Part shown: one piece after another, positions 11,581 through 23,600 of the stretch
Position numbering within the stretch: the first letter of the stretch is position 1
How the letters are laid out: the number at the start of each line of letters is the position of its first letter
From: Heterotrichella gracilis
Lineage: Eukaryota > Sar > Xanthophyceae > Tribonematales > Xanthonemataceae
Assembly: GCA_032358255.1 (NCBI GenBank)
Contig: JAULBX010001115.1
Location: forward strand, 1-64,000
Direction of reading: 5' to 3'
DNA length: 64,000 bases
The notes under the pieces: generated by a model
What the model was told of the DNA's origin: nothing
The model's database searches: none
The model's input: the letters and a program-made list of their open reading frames with translations, nothing else
Program-made: the position numbers and the translations under genes

Positions 11581-12867
11581 TCAAGGGGACTGTTCCTGTT
11601 GTGTTGCAAACAGCCTCTTCAACGCTCTTTGTATTGATGCCCCACCCGCATTGCTTGACGCCCCAACCCCAGTGCTGTATGTGTTGCTGTGCAAGCCATC
11701 CTCCTGCACCATGTTTTGAGCCATGCCCTCCTCGGTGTAGCAGCTTGGGTCCACAGGCTCCTTGAAATCAAGCTGAATGTTGTGTAATATGACGCAAGCA
11801 AGCACCACCTTTGGGACAAAGTCCACCTTGTGGCGCACCACGTCCAACAAAATCCTCCACACACCCTTCAACCGGCCAAAAGAACGCTCCACAACCATCC
11901 TACAGCTAGACAGCCTGAAGTTGTACCTGGCCTCATCCCCATCCCGCACAACTAGCAAAGGAGTGACCAACCATGGCAGCAAGGGGTATCCACTGTCCCC
12001 AATTATGTATGGCCCAAACACTGCACCAGACCACCGCTGCCTGCGGCCTTGCAAGATCAACTTCTGATCCACCAAGTTCTTAAACTCGCTGCAGCTCAGT
12101 ATACGTGCGTCATGGCATGACCCAGGCATGCCAATGAAAACATCTAGGAAACGCACGTTGACATCGACAATGGCTTGCATCACCACCGAGTACCTAAACT
12201 TCCTGTCAAAATAGTCTGTACCCCACATGCCAGAAAAAGGCTTGTCAATAATGAAGTGGGTGAAGTCAACAGCCCCTGCCACATTGGGCAACTTATTCTT
12301 GTCATAAAAGCCTTTCACCACCACTTGCAGCTTATCAGGAGTGTTAGGATAGTGTACCACATACCCTAGCACATCACATATAGCTGTCACTGTCTGGTAA
12401 AAGGTTTCGCAGCACGTACTTTTACCACACCCAAACCTGTCCCCTATCAGTTCCCAAGAAATGCCATGGGCCAAACGGTGCAGGGTGATGGCTATCTTTT
12501 TATCCACTGCCAGCCCACAATTTGCATTGCAACCCACACTGGCTAGCACAGGGCCCAGCTTGACCACAAGAAAGTCAAACACAGTCCTTGACACTCGAAA
12601 ATGGGCCCTCCACCTATCCTCGTTGTACTGTGTTGCTGCAAAGTCCTCGAACCAGCGCCCATACCTAGGGTGAACAAGGTCCTCGCCTATGCATCGCTGG
12701 CTGTCCAAAGCAGTAGCAGCAGCCACGATATGCATGCACGATATGTCAAGCACCAGGCTTATAGTTTCGAGTTCCAAGGGACGTTCGTCACCAACTAGCT
12801 GCACCACAAGTGCTACCATGCCAAGGAGCTGGCAAAGGCTGTTTGGATCCATGGCTGCGCAAAGCAA
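11581..12867 (-). CDS. PIF/Harbinger DDE transposase
   Basis: An intact 428-residue frame (DDE_Tnp_4-type nuclease) that would cut the element's ends and join them to target DNA. The three expected acidic motifs are present: D201 in GAVDFTH, D291 in IIGDSGY and E327 in VVERSFGRLKG. The family's PGSCHDARIL stretch (about 248-257) is also there. The region before it, around GISWELIGDRFGCGKSTC (135-152), looks like the helix-turn-helix found in this family. Translation may start at residue 1 or at Met6 (12852). The first 50 residues lie inside the right inverted repeat, so the same peptide start is encoded again, inverted, at the left end. No breaks are seen. Confidence 0.93.
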   Translation of the reverse strand: MLCAAMDPNSLCQLLGMVALVVQLVGDERPLELETISLVLDISCMHIVAAATALDSQRCIGEDLVHPRYGRWFEDFAATQYNEDRWRAHFRVSRTVFDFLVVKLGPVLASVGCNANCGLAVDKKIAITLHRLAHGISWELIGDRFGCGKSTCCETFYQTVTAICDVLGYVVHYPNTPDKLQVVVKGFYDKNKLPNVAGAVDFTHFIIDKPFSGMWGTDYFDRKFRYSVVMQAIVDVNVRFLDVFIGMPGSCHDARILSCSEFKNLVDQKLILQGRRQRWSGAVFGPYIIGDSGYPLLPWLVTPLLVVRDGDEARYNFRLSSCRMVVERSFGRLKGVWRILLDVVRHKVDFVPKVVLACVILHNIQLDFKEPVDPSCYTEEGMAQNMVQEDGLHSNTYSTGVGASSNAGGASIQRALKRLFATQQEQSP

Positions 12868-13107
12868 TGCATGCAGGCGGATAACGTAAGGCTAAACAAC
12901 TGCCCAATGCAGTAAACAACTGCCCAATGCAGCAGAATAACTGCTATTGACAATACGCTGACAGCTCGTACCAGTTTGAACTCGAACTTTCGAAACAAGC
13001 AGCAGGCAGGCAGAGTCACGCTGTGGCATATGCCACCATAAAGCCAAATTTCGCCGTTACCATATGCCAGCATACGAATATGGCGATATCTCAACGCGAA
13101 TCGCCCC

Positions 13108-13711
13108 TAAGGCTATGACTTCCACTGTGCCATGCCCGCCGGTGCGTCCCGCCACCGAACCACCGACCACCCTTTGCCGCCGAACCGCCGCCATACCAAC
13201 TCCACTGCCTGGCGCCACACCTGCAATAAAAAAATTTGCCAAAAGTTTTCGGGTTCGTTGAAGGCCAGTCCGCAGCAACAAATCGACACTGTAGGCTCTA
13301 GCACACTCTGCTTCGGCCGTTGAAAGCTTGCTCGCACGGTTGAGGCACACTTGCGCGGTACACAGCTGTCTGCCCGAGCCCACTTGACCTCACAGGGTGT
13401 CGCTGGTGCTTATGCTCGTTGCACCGACGCTCTTTCAGTGCACGTTTGCTTTACAAGACTTGTTTTCATCGTTTACTGCAAGAATTTTGCCGGCAAAGCG
13501 ACGTTGTCAACACAGTCCCCGCCACAGTAGCGTGGGTTGACAGCTTGCAGCACAGGTGCCCGGTTGGCGGCAGGGCTTGGCAGGGAGCAGCTGCGGGACT
13601 ATTCCCCCAGCACAGCCTGCATACTAGGGCGAAAATAAGCCAATTTAGCTACCTGGGCGTGGCCCTTACCAAACCCCTCGTTTATCTTGGCACCGCTGCC
13701 GAGCTGCCACA
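13108..13711. promoter_or_regulatory. Probable promoter region of the RLP24-like gene
   Basis: The 600 bp between the transposon end and the RLP24 start codon hold no recognisable coding sequence. The right transposon end lies only about 600 bp upstream of the ribosome-biogenesis gene. No TATA box is obvious close to the start. Confidence 0.35.
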
Positions 13712-14813
13712 ATGCGTTTGGAGAAGTGCTGGTTCTGTTCCAGCACGGTGTATCCAGGCCACGGCATAACCTTCGTGAGAAATGACTCCTCGGTAGGTTG
13801 CAGCTTGCAACTGCATACAACGACGTGTACTGTCTGATGTGGTGCTCCTCCCTGCTATGCATGCATATGGCCAGCGGGGGACGTCGGCACCTGACAGCAG
13901 CCCCCACACAGCTCCAGCATGCAAGTGATACTGTATCATATCGAGACCGTGTCCTACTGTGTCATAAAACCCCATGCAACTGACACACAACCCTCTTGTC
14001 CTGGCCGCATTGCACCTGCCGCACCCGCTCCCGCACACCCTCCTTCGCACCCCTGCTTGCCACGCCAATGCTTGCCTACCACTCCACCGCTTCTCCCTCC
14101 AGGTGTTCAACTTCTGCCGGTCCAAGTGTCACAAGAACTTTAAGATGAAGCGCAACCCGCGCAAGGTGCGGTGGACAAAGGCATACCGCAAGCTGGCGGG
14201 CAAGGAGCTGGCAGAGGTGAGGACACAGCATGTGAACCCTAAAACCTAAACCCACTGCAAGCTGCGGGCAAATAGCTGGAACCATATCAGGCACACCTGC
14301 ATCTCACCTGCGCCCTTTGAAGGTCCAACAACGTATTCTCTGGTGTCATATTCACACCGCAGCCATAACATTTACTCGACCCTGCAACAAAAGTGAGCAG
14401 CGCCTCGGGGGCTCACCTCAGCAGCACGCCTTGCAGTGCGCGTGGTCCACGGCCCTGCCCACCCCCTTAGCACTCACCGCCACCCTGCTCAAACCCCTTC
14501 TCCCCGCCCCCAGGACGCCACCTTTGAGATGGAGCGGCAGCGCAACCGGCCCGAGAAGTACGACCGCACCCTGGTCACACGCACCGTGGCCACCATGAAG
14601 AAGGTGGACAGGCTGCGGGTGGCGCGCCAGGCGAGGTTCGACGGGGAGCGCAAGCGCCGCGCCACGCGCGCGCTGCAGGCCGCCGAGCGGCGCCAGCTGG
14701 AGCAGGAGATCCACCTGGTCAAGGCGCCAGTGGCACAGGCGGCGGAGGCGGCGGCGGCGCGCGAGAAGGTGGCTGCCGGGGAGGCGGTGCAGGAGGACAG
14801 GATGGTGGAGTAG
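13712..14813 (+). CDS. Ribosome biogenesis protein RLP24 (L24e family)
   Basis: Three exons, 13712-13792, 14103-14216 and 14514-14813, join in phase 0 to 164 residues. RLP24 sits on pre-60S particles in the nucleolus, recruits the AAA ATPase Drg1/Rix7-type remodeller, and is exchanged for ribosomal protein L24 in the cytoplasm. The N-terminus [18 protein letters not shown] is the L24e signature; C6, C9, C32 and C36 form the zinc site. After the L24e domain comes [12 protein letters not shown], which marks RLP24 rather than L24 itself, then a long basic helix and an Ala/Glu-rich tail. Just after the exon 2 donor the intron holds CCCTAAAACCTAAACCC and then a degenerate re-copy of the exon end. 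Confidence 0.95.
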
Positions 14814-15552
14814 GGGGGAGGGGTGCCGGTGGTGTGGGATTTGGGTGGGTCGGGGGGGTGTATGGGTGCGGCGGGAGTGGGAGACTGGTTTGCAGAGGTT
14901 GTGCACGTTGGCTGTGGAGGGGAGGATCAGTACATCTTCAGCAGTGCTCCGTTTATTGTTGGGTATGGGTATGGGTTTGGGCATGGGTGCCGGGTTGCTG
15001 CGATCAGGGGTTGTGCTGGTGTGGAACTAGAGCGTGGTCCATTTCATCAGTGGCAAGGTGCTTTGCTTGCTGCTATAGTGTCGCCAGCTTGTGTGGTGTG
15101 CCAACAGGTTTGTGTGCAAAGTGCAAAAAAGTACGCAACAGGTGGTGTCAGAATATCTGGTGCGGTATATGCAAACAAATACTACAGAAGAGGTGAACTT
15201 GGGAAAGTGTTGCTGCGGTCACTGCCGGTGTTGCTTGGCTGGTGGGCTGCCTGCGCCCCAGTTGGTGCTTGTCATGTTCAAGAATTTGCTGTAAAACACA
15301 CGAGGCATGATCTGGCCACAGCGCTGCTTCAAGTTGAAGGTACCGCATGTACTGTGTCCCCGGGCCATGGAACTCCCGTTGAGAGGGACTGTGCCCTGTC
15401 CAAAGGCAGGGTCACACACGAGGAGGCGCACTAGAGGTCTTGACATACTGTGGATATTACTAAAACTCAAGTTGGTTCCCAGCATCTGAGCTGGCGGGTA
15501 TGCCAGCCCTGGTGGACCACTCATCTGGGAGCCCTGGAAAAAAGGGGCAAAA
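14814..15552. other. Intergenic region, RLP24 3' side
   Basis: This holds the RLP24 3' UTR and then noncoding DNA up to the tRNA locus. Long frames here (14823-15434 +, 15219-15944 -) have no protein-like features. Confidence 0.4.
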
Positions 15553-15577
15553 GGGTTGCGCCGGCCGGGAATCGAAG
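15553..15577 (-). repeat. Duplicated 3' end of the tRNA-Gly gene
   Basis: About 25 bp covering the tRNA's acceptor 3' strand and part of its T arm, plus its flank AAAAGGG, are repeated about 43 bp downstream of the functional gene on the tRNA strand. The match ends at the T loop. It looks like a local tandem duplication, and it fits the pattern of edge duplications seen at exons in this window. Confidence 0.8.
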
Positions 15578-15595
15578 GGGGGCGGGCAAAAGGGT

Positions 15596-15667
15596 TGCGC
15601 CGGCCGGGAATCGAACCCGGGTCAATTGCTTGGAAGGCAACTATCCTAACCATTGGACTACCGGCGC
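15596..15667 (-). tRNA. tRNA-Gly (anticodon TCC)
   Basis: On the minus strand a 72-nt cloverleaf is clear. The acceptor stem is GCGCCGG paired with CCGGCGC plus discriminator A. The D arm is AGTCCAATGGTTAGGA. The anticodon arm reads TTGCC-TTCCAAG-GCAA with anticodon TCC. The T arm is CCCGGGTTCGATTCCCGGC. There is no intron and no encoded CCA. It decodes GGA and GGR glycine codons. A T-rich terminator for RNA polymerase III was not obvious on its 3' side (plus-strand positions below 15596). Confidence 0.95.
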
Positions 15668-16336
15668 ACAGCATGTTCACCCGCCTTTTTCTGGGCAAAA
15701 TGTACTCTTGCCCAAGAGTCGGACAGCCCGAGAGGACTCGCATGCATTGCTTATTTATATACCGCTGGCAACACACACAACCGGGTGCCAACAGGCATGC
15801 CGTATGGACCGCCGCGTATGGCTTCCTGCCAGCTGTTGCAACCGCCGTCGGTGACATCTCGGCTGCTACGCGATGGGTGGCACGGCATGTGGAGGTGTGG
15901 ACCCTGTTGATGACTTGTTGCTCACTGTAGACGTACAGGAACAATGGCCACTATGCATTGATTACATACGTATTCCACCCAGTCTCAAGTGCATCCCTCA
16001 CCTGTATGGTTGCCTGCATACGGTTGCATGCAACAGGAACGAGTCCCGGTGCTGCACAGACGCTGTCTCAAGAGTAGAGTATGTGTACGTTGCCTTCATA
16101 CGTTTGGATTCACTCTGCTCCTGTCCAACGATGCAGGCGTGAGAGGGCGCGTGGCCACAGGCAGTGGGGGCACAGCCAGTGGGCTCCAGTGGGCACTGCA
16201 GGTTGGCACACGCGCCTCTATGGCCCCTCACCTCAAAAACACACAGCCTATTTATCTCAGCAGCATGCAACTTTCCTTTGCACTCGATTGCATTTTTTTG
16301 CAACGGTCATTCAGGCCATGTCAGCACCCCACGTCA
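15668..16336. other. Intergenic region upstream of the FAD oxidoreductase gene
   Basis: Nothing coding is recognised. It should include the promoter of the FAD oxidoreductase gene. An open frame in phase with the first exon runs back to 15989, so an earlier start cannot be excluded, but that sequence is not protein-like. Confidence 0.4.
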
Positions 16337-19300
16337 ATGCCATTGCCCATGCCCATGCCCATCGAATCATTCACTGCCTCTGCAGCACTCGCCACCCACA
16401 GCCATGCAGGGCGTGCTCACCCGCTACTGGCCTGCGCCGCACACACCACCAGTGGTGGCGGGGGCAGTACCGGGGTGCAGCCCAGGCGGTATGCGGTGAT
16501 AGGGGGCGGGTTTGCAGGGGTGGCCACTGCTTGGCACATACTGGCGCAGGTGAAGCGGGGCGGGAATTGTGGCTAGCGCTGCTGTTGCTGCTGACTGACC
16601 ATTGCCAATGCCACGTTCAACGCCGTTCCATGCCCCCTGACATTGCCCCTATTGTGATATCACACTGCTGCCCTGCACCACTTCTCGCCTCTGTCGCACA
16701 CGCTGCATCCTGCTTGCACAATGCCCTCCTAACGCCTCCTCCCCACCCCACCTCCCTTCCCTTGCCCAGGCCACCCCCTCCTCCCCACTGCACGTGGACC
16801 TGTATGAGGTGGGGGCGCTGGGGGCGGGAGGGTCAGGGGCTGCTGCGGGGCTGCTGCACCCTTACACGCCCAAGGGCAAGGTGAGCGCAATTGGTTAATG
16901 TGTCCCCTGGGATTTGCCTAGGGTTTTGTTAGGGTGCATGTGGAGTTCAAGGTGTTGCGGTAAGGTAAGCAACCGACTCAACGGCTGCCTGCATGCGCCG
17001 TGCAGGTGATGGCGCAGTTAATGTGTACGACTTAGGTTGTGGCTGCTTGCCGTCTAATGCCATGTGCGGTGGCACAAACATGACTGCCCAGCTGAGTACT
17101 GCAGGCCCTAGCCATGCGCCCATTTGGAATCCCATACTTACATGCGTTCCCAGGATACAGCCAGATGAGAATCCCATACATGCCTGTTGTATACCCATAA
17201 CGGTCCCCACCATTCTAGGTGCTGTGGCGGGGTGCCGAGGCCATGCGCTGCGCCCTTGAGCTGGTGGCTGCTGCTGAGGCGGCCGGGGAGGGGGCCGGGG
17301 ACGGGGAGCCTCTGGTGTGGCGGGATGGCATGATGCGGCTGGCGGCCAATCCCAAGCAGGTGGGTGCACATGGCGGCGCCACGTGGTGGATAGGGTTATA
17401 CAGGTGGGCTGCACAAGGCGGCATGTTGCATGGATCTGTCTACACTGGGAACAGGGAGGCAAGCATTGTTGTTGCGTGTGTGCTCAGCAGCAGCGCACAT
17501 AGGAGTTGGCCTACCTGTGAAGTACCTTTGGGGATGGGGACAATTGTTGCTACAACCAGAAGCTGGTGCGCAAAGACATGCATGCAGTGGGTAATCTGGG
17601 CCTTGTGCGCTGATTCAACAGGTGGCTGATTTCGCCAAACACCTGTCAGCGGCCTCTGTGACCAAGGATGGCAGTGGAGTCACCCGTGCCAGGCTTGTGT
17701 CGGCCAATGAGGCGCAGCGCCTCCTGCCAGGCGTGCAGCTGGCATCCAACCTGGACCAAGCGGCCAGCACAACAGAGGGAGGGCACGAGATCGGGGATGG
17801 CGGGGAGGTGGCAGGGTTTGTGGTGGATGGCTGCATCGTGCTGCAGCCTCAGCGGTACCTGGAGTGAGTGGCATGATCAACTTGCACACTTCCTTTGCAT
17901 GTATCCACCTGCTGTGTCGACACCTGGCACTATGATAGGGAAATGCCTCCGATGCCCTTGGCTATGGCTGCAGTGGGCCCCTAACCTGCTGTGCCATTGG
18001 CTGAAGTGGGAGCTCTGGAGTGCTATGCATCATGCATCACATGCATCACTGGTGCACGGTGCAGGTGCACCCTTGCGCCAAAGGTTTCATTTCATTATTA
18101 GTAATATGATGAACAGGGGGAATACTGCACCAGCGGTATTTGGGTGACTAGCAACCACGCCACTCAATGAGGGGAGTGGACTATTCCCCCACCGCGTTGA
18201 CATGCGCTGCTTTGTTGCTTGGTGCACGTCATTCAGGACCATCCCCGATCCCCAGCAGCAAAGCATCGCACAAAAGCTGGAGCTGGCCAAGCAGGTGGCG
18301 GCGACAATACTAATAAAGATACTATCTTTATCTTTTTACACTACTGGGTCAAAAGTATCTCGCATTAAAGTTTGCGTGGGTTTCTTTGGCAATGCCTGTT
18401 CTTACGACAGCACCCATGTGTTATGCAGGGCACTATGGCGGTCATGCCAGCAGCTGGCGGCGGCAGCAGGGGCTGGATCCGGTGCCACTCTGCGCAGGCA
18501 TTTAGTGGAGTCCCTAGAGGGCCTGGAGCAGGACTTTGGCCCCTATCATGGCGTGGTGGTGGCGGCAGGCGCTGCCGTTGGGACTATAAAGGAGCTTGGT
18601 GCGTCCCAAACTCACTGTCTGATGAGGTGTAGCATGATGCTCCTAGAGCTCTGCATATTATGCAATGATCATTTTATTATTATTGTGGCGCATGATGCAT
18701 GCCTGCACACGCAGTACTAGTGGAACAGCAGGCGAGGAGCGATTCATGTTGCCATCCTGGTACAGGCTCCATGGTTAGCCAATTGGCATTGACAATGTGG
18801 TGAATGTTTCATGCACAGTGTGATCACAGTCGACTCATTTCTGCCATTGCTTGTGCAGATGGCTTGCTCCCGTTGGAGCTGTGCCAGGGCTACACCCTGG
18901 ACATGGCGCCCACACCGCCAAACGCCCACAGCACACCAGCCCCGCACCCCTACCCCCCTGGCGCCCCCAGCCTGCTTGGCTCCACCTACATTGCGGCGCA
19001 TGGGCCACACAGCCTGGTGGTGGGGGCAACCAAGCGCTACAACTACACCCCCCAGCAGGCACTGGAGGACTGCTGCAGATGTGGCAGTGTGGATCACATG
19101 GGGCCAGACGCGCACCAATCAGTGCAGGCGGCGCAACGGGACCTGGTGCAAGCTGTCAGCGGTGCGTGGCCCCCTGTGGGCGATGCTGACCTATGGCATG
19201 TGGCGGGTGTGCGGTCTGGTGTGCGTGCGCTCCCCCCTCGTGCACCCGAGGGCTCGCTCCCCCTGCTGGGCAAGCTACCAGGGGTGGTTGGCGGGGTGGG

Positions 19301-19469
19301 GAGGAACTGGTGGGTGGTGGCAGGGCTGGGGTCAAGGGGGCTGGTGTACCATGCGTGGCTGGGGAGGTTGGCAGCAAGGGGGTTGGTGGCAGGCGAGGAG
19401 ACAGTGGAGGTGCCTGTGGAGCTGATGCGCTGGAAGCAGCGAGCCTCAGGGTCACCTGTGGCTGCGTGA
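16337..19469 (+). CDS. FAD-dependent oxidoreductase, MnmC/DAO-like
   Basis: Six exons, 16337-16549, 16770-16880, 17219-17359, 17622-17863, 18429-18598 and 18859-19469, join to 495 residues. The first 48 residues are Ser/Ala/His-rich and could be an organelle transit peptide. A Rossmann FAD-binding start follows, YAVIGGGFAGVATAWHIL (GxGxxG at 56-61). Next come LYEVGALGAGGSGAAAGLLHPY, which matches the C-terminal oxidase domain of bacterial tRNA modifier MnmC, and VVAAGAAVGTIKEL. The C-terminus has GLPLELCQGY-like and VAGLGSRGLVYHAWL segments of the DAO fold. Family members oxidise amine groups, and plant homologues with only this domain have no firm function. A tRNA wobble-uridine role in an organelle is one guess. 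The donors of exons 2 and 3 are followed by TAGGG-type sequence, and the exon 3 edge is copied again in its intron. Confidence 0.85.
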
Positions 19470-20679
19470 GAGGCCATACATGCCATGCCGCATGTGTATG
19501 GATGCGTTGACTGGGTACTGGACTGCAGCCCACAACGTGCCTGACGCAGGGCAGGGCAGCCACTGTGGCGGTAATCACGCAGCTGCACCAGCCACTAGTA
19601 CCAGCCGCCTGCCATTATGGTCCACAGGGCTTTTGCTGTGCTTGACAGCGCGCACAGCCTTGGGAGTCCCAGGCTGTACACATGTGATTGACTCCAGATG
19701 CTGATACAGCTGCACACACAACTACAATTCTGACCAGCAGTGCCCAGCTCACACACCCAGTCTGGCAGTTCGGTGTGGGTCCCAACATCCATAAAGGTTA
19801 TGGTCTAGAGCTTTGGAAACATTTGAAAACAAGCAATTACTACCACCCTACTCAGCACTCGCTACAGCCAATGCAAACAACTGTGACAGTCATAATGATT
19901 CCTGGCCCCCCAGCACAAGAAACGATTGACATTCCCTGGGCGGGACGGGGAATGGTGTAACTTGACAAGCGGGTTTGAATCATTCTGCTGCTGGAGACAA
20001 TTCTACTCACACAACACTGCGCAGTTCTCAAATTCAGGCTTAGTCACTTGTGTGCACCTAATCACTGTGCCCCCAAAAATGTACCTAGGCAGTCTCCTGC
20101 TAGGCCCTAGGTATTGCTGCCCCAACAACCCGCTAGGTCATGTGATGGCCACCACATACAGGTGACAATGCCCTGTGCAGAGACCCTGGAAGGCGAACGA
20201 AAACCTTCTGCCGACCAACCCAGCCCACCCAGCGCTACTTGCGAAGGCATTGCAGGCGCACCCCCTTTCTAAGCATCAGGGCTTGGTGCATTTTTTTTAT
20301 GCATGCGTTGAGCCAGTTGGCTGTCTCAGTTCACTGGCCGCACCAGGCCTGGCCCTGTGGCGCTGGTGTGTGTTAAGGGCACCATCTCGCAGGCAGTCGC
20401 TGCCGGGCTTACCTGGGTGACTTACCACAGCAATGCCCCCCCAGACACGCTGTGAATCGCCCACCTGGCAAATTGCGCCACGCTCCTTAATACTGCACGC
20501 CTCAAGCTGTTCACTGTGCACTGCCAGCTGCGCTCCACCCACTGAAAGCTCCGCTCCAATACCAGCCAGGCACAACTTCTCCCCCTTGTGCTCCCGCTGC
20601 CACCCCATGAGGCCAACCATGCATGCATGTGCAAGCGTGGGCTGTCACCGCTCACCCCCAGAGGGCGCGGCTGGCTGCA
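19470..20679. other. Convergent intergenic region
   Basis: This is the space between the 3' ends of the FAD oxidoreductase and the CTD phosphatase. A minus-strand frame at 20297-20620 has a fairly protein-like composition (EKLCLAGIGAELSVGGAQLA) but no family I know, no clear splice partners, and lies in the likely 3' UTR of the phosphatase. No RNA gene was found. Confidence 0.4.
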
Positions 20680-23600
20680 TCATCGCTGCAGCGTGAAGCG
20701 CTGCTCGGTTGCCCTCTCCCACAGCGTGCAGCTGCACTCCAGCCTAGCCAGCCCACCACACCACTGGACGTCATTAAATTATTCAAGGGACCAAGGCGCA
20801 TGCATGCATGTATTTAAGGGGTGGGACTGCATGCGGCAAACAGCAAATTATGGTGGTCAATGCAGTGCATGCTGTGGTTTTCACATTTCTCACTTCACGC
20901 TACATACCATGCTGGCAGCACCACATGCTTCCCTGTGCGCTGAGCCCAGTAAACCTGCGCCCAAACATAACGGGTCACACTCTGATCACACAATGCAATG
21001 CACGTGTGTGCACTGTCGCGGCAACAGGCCCAGCGATCGCACCAGCCACAAGTTGTGCAGTTTTGAAGGGCACAAATGTTGGCACAGGCTATCAGTGTGC
21101 CATATGCAGTGATGCGCAAGGTTGCAGAATAGGCTGTCAGCCTACTGAGTGGCACAGGCGGCATGCGGCACCACCACAGCCCCGGCTTGTCCCAGCAGCA
21201 GTATATATATTGTCATGTAAGTGACACAGTCAGTGGCACGTTCTGAACCTTTTCGGTGCCTCCCGCCGCCGCCACCACATGCGTGACGTCTTCCCCTGGC
21301 CGCGTGGCACAGGTGGCGCCAAACTGCACCGCCAGGCGCCACAGCGGGTGCGTCTCCGGCTGCTGCTCCAGCGGTATGATGCGGCTGAACAGCAGGCACA
21401 CGCCGCGCAGGACCTGGGCCAGGCACCGGGTCAGGCAACGCACATGCAATTTAAAACCTGGCGTTTGCAAGCACTTGCTTGATGCCATGTGCAGTGACAG
21501 TGCACCAACAAGCAGGGCCCTCGCCATGCCAATGGGCTGGGAGGAAGCGCTCTGCCTCCGCGCATGCCCCACCTTTGTGCGCTCGTACTGCAGCACCCCC
21601 CGTACATCCCATGGCGTGGGCTGACCCAGTGGCAGCGGTTCCCGCGGACCCGCCCCGTAGGCCGCAAAGACACGCTTGTGCACCTTGCGCAGCACGCGCA
21701 GCATGACCAGCAGCATGCCCCTCTCCGGGCACTCGTCCCTGTCAACCTCCAGCAGGCTCTTGCCAGGCAGGCCCAGCTGCTTGCGGCTGGAGGGGAAGTA
21801 CACGTAGCGCTCAACGGCAAGCAGGTTGTCGCGGTTGTTGGTCCACACCTGGAGTAGGAATGGCGGTGGGGGAATGAGCGCCCTGTGCTTTGGCTGGGAG
21901 ATGCATGAGCAGCACACAGAGAAGCGCCATGTGGACAGTCAATGAATGCCAATGCAGGTATCTAGAATGCAGCAAAGAGGAGGTGGGGCTGTAACACAGC
22001 ATGATTGTTTGGCGGTGCAAAAGCCTGTATTGCCAAGTGCCCATTCAGCCAGGTCATTGCACGCACGTGGTGTGAGTCATCCACGATGATGGACATGTTC
22101 TCGCGCCCCTCCAGGCCCTGCATGAAGCTCTTGTTGGCGTTGTTCACCCCGTCACCTGCGCAGGCACCACATGCGTTACCACCACCTCCATTGCTGATCT
22201 CTCCTCCCTCACCTGCACAGCCACCACCGCCAATCAACACCCACCTCGTCCGCCCACACATAAGCACTGCTCATGCCCGGCCCCCACTCCCATGTCACCC
22301 AAAGATCGCCCATTCCCAGCCCCCACCTGTGATGAGCCTATCCCCAAAGTACTTCCCCATGGGGTCCAGCAGCTGCACCACCGCCGCCGCGTACGATCTG
22401 CTCCCATTGGTGTGGATCCACAGCTCGTAGCCCTGCGCAGCCGCAGCCAAGAAGGTGCGCACACCCGGCCGCAGCTTGGTCCACATGCCGATGGTGTCCA
22501 TGCGGAACAGCTCACGCGCCTCGGGGGCCAGCGCGGTGGCGTCCTGGTCGTACCGCGCCTGCAGCTGCGCCCCCAGCTGCGGGCCCACCTCGGCCATGGT
22601 GGCTGAGTTGAGCAGCGTGTGGTCCAGGTCCAGCACGAGGCATAGGCGCTGCTGCCTGCGGGGCGGGATGCGAGCACCGTGATACCCTACACCCTACCCA
22701 GCGAATGGCCACTTTTGCAGGCATCAAAGCAGGACATGGTACAATGATAATCGGCACATACAACATTGCCAGGACCTCAAGAGGTAATACGCAATGACAG
22801 GGGGGGAACAGCTGTTGCCATCAGCACTCGTGGCGCTGCATGCAGTGCCTACCTGCTGCTTTAAAAAAAAAAACAAAAAAAAACGGAAAATAAAACTAAT
22901 AGAGCATGTGCAATTTGCGCACCTCATGAGGGTGTCAGCGTCCTGCCCCTGGCTGGTGGGCTTGTTGCCGTTAGGGGGGGCATAGATGGAGGTCAGCACA
23001 GAGCCATTCTCAAGCATCTGCAGCTCATCTGCACACACACACACACACACACCGGTTGATGCATGTATGGCGCTGCAGAGGAAACAGGACAGGAGGACTT
23101 GCATGTGCGCTTCAGCAGCAGGGCATGCCCTGGGTACCTTTGAATGTGGTCGGATGGTGTTGGCTGGGCCGCTGCGGCGATCCATCCGGCGCCGTGTCCA
23201 TGTCGGCGTCAGCAGCACCTGAGCCCTCGATGCCGTTCTCAATGCGGTAAAACTCCTGCAGCTCCTGCACATGCAATGCAAGCAAAATGGTGAGCATGCG
23301 CGGCCTTAAATGGCTACATCCCACCCCCTCACAGCCTCCCAGGCAGAACATGCGACATCCAGGGGGTTGAGTATTGCTAGCACTGTGATTGGGGCTCAAT
23401 TCCGCACGCTGATGGCCATATTGCCCCCCACGCACCTCATTCGGCGGGCTGAGTGGGCTCATGGGCGCCTCTGCCACCCGCTCGGGGCTCATGGGGCTCC
23501 AGGGGGTGTCGGCAATGGTGTCGCGCGGGGGCGCAGGCGGGGACACGGGGCTGACAGGTGGTGCGGGTTGGGGTGCGGGGGGCGGGGCATCATCACGCAC

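Larger units (their letters stand above)
10917..13107. mobile_element. PIF/Harbinger DNA transposon with about 397-bp inverted repeats
   Basis: The element is about 2.19 kb. Its ends are inverted repeats starting GGGGCGATTCGCGTTG on both sides (10917 rightwards, 13107 leftwards) and staying near-identical for about 397 bp, to about 11313 and 12711. The left flank reads TTA and the right flank TAA, so the target duplication is either a 2-bp TA or a degenerated 3-bp TWA; PIF/Harbinger elements normally make a 3-bp TWA duplication. The interior has a full transposase on the minus strand and a short frame on the plus strand. Near-identity of the arms and an open transposase suggest recent activity. 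The inverted repeats are far longer than usual for this superfamily and contain the start of the transposase gene. Confidence 0.9.

Noticed and set aside
10914-13110. Clean 3-bp TTA target duplication around the Harbinger element
   Set aside because: The left flank is TTA and the right flank TAA in direct orientation, so only TA is shared; I report it as ambiguous instead.
15219-15944. Long minus-strand ORF with VRIVAFQAIDPGSIPG-like peptide
   Set aside because: That peptide is the translation of the tRNA-Gly gene and its partial copy; the rest has no protein-like signal.
20297-20655. Possible extra gene or alternative last exon of the CTD phosphatase
   Set aside because: Exons ending at 20680 complete the BRCT domain with a stop, and no splice site links the downstream frame in phase.
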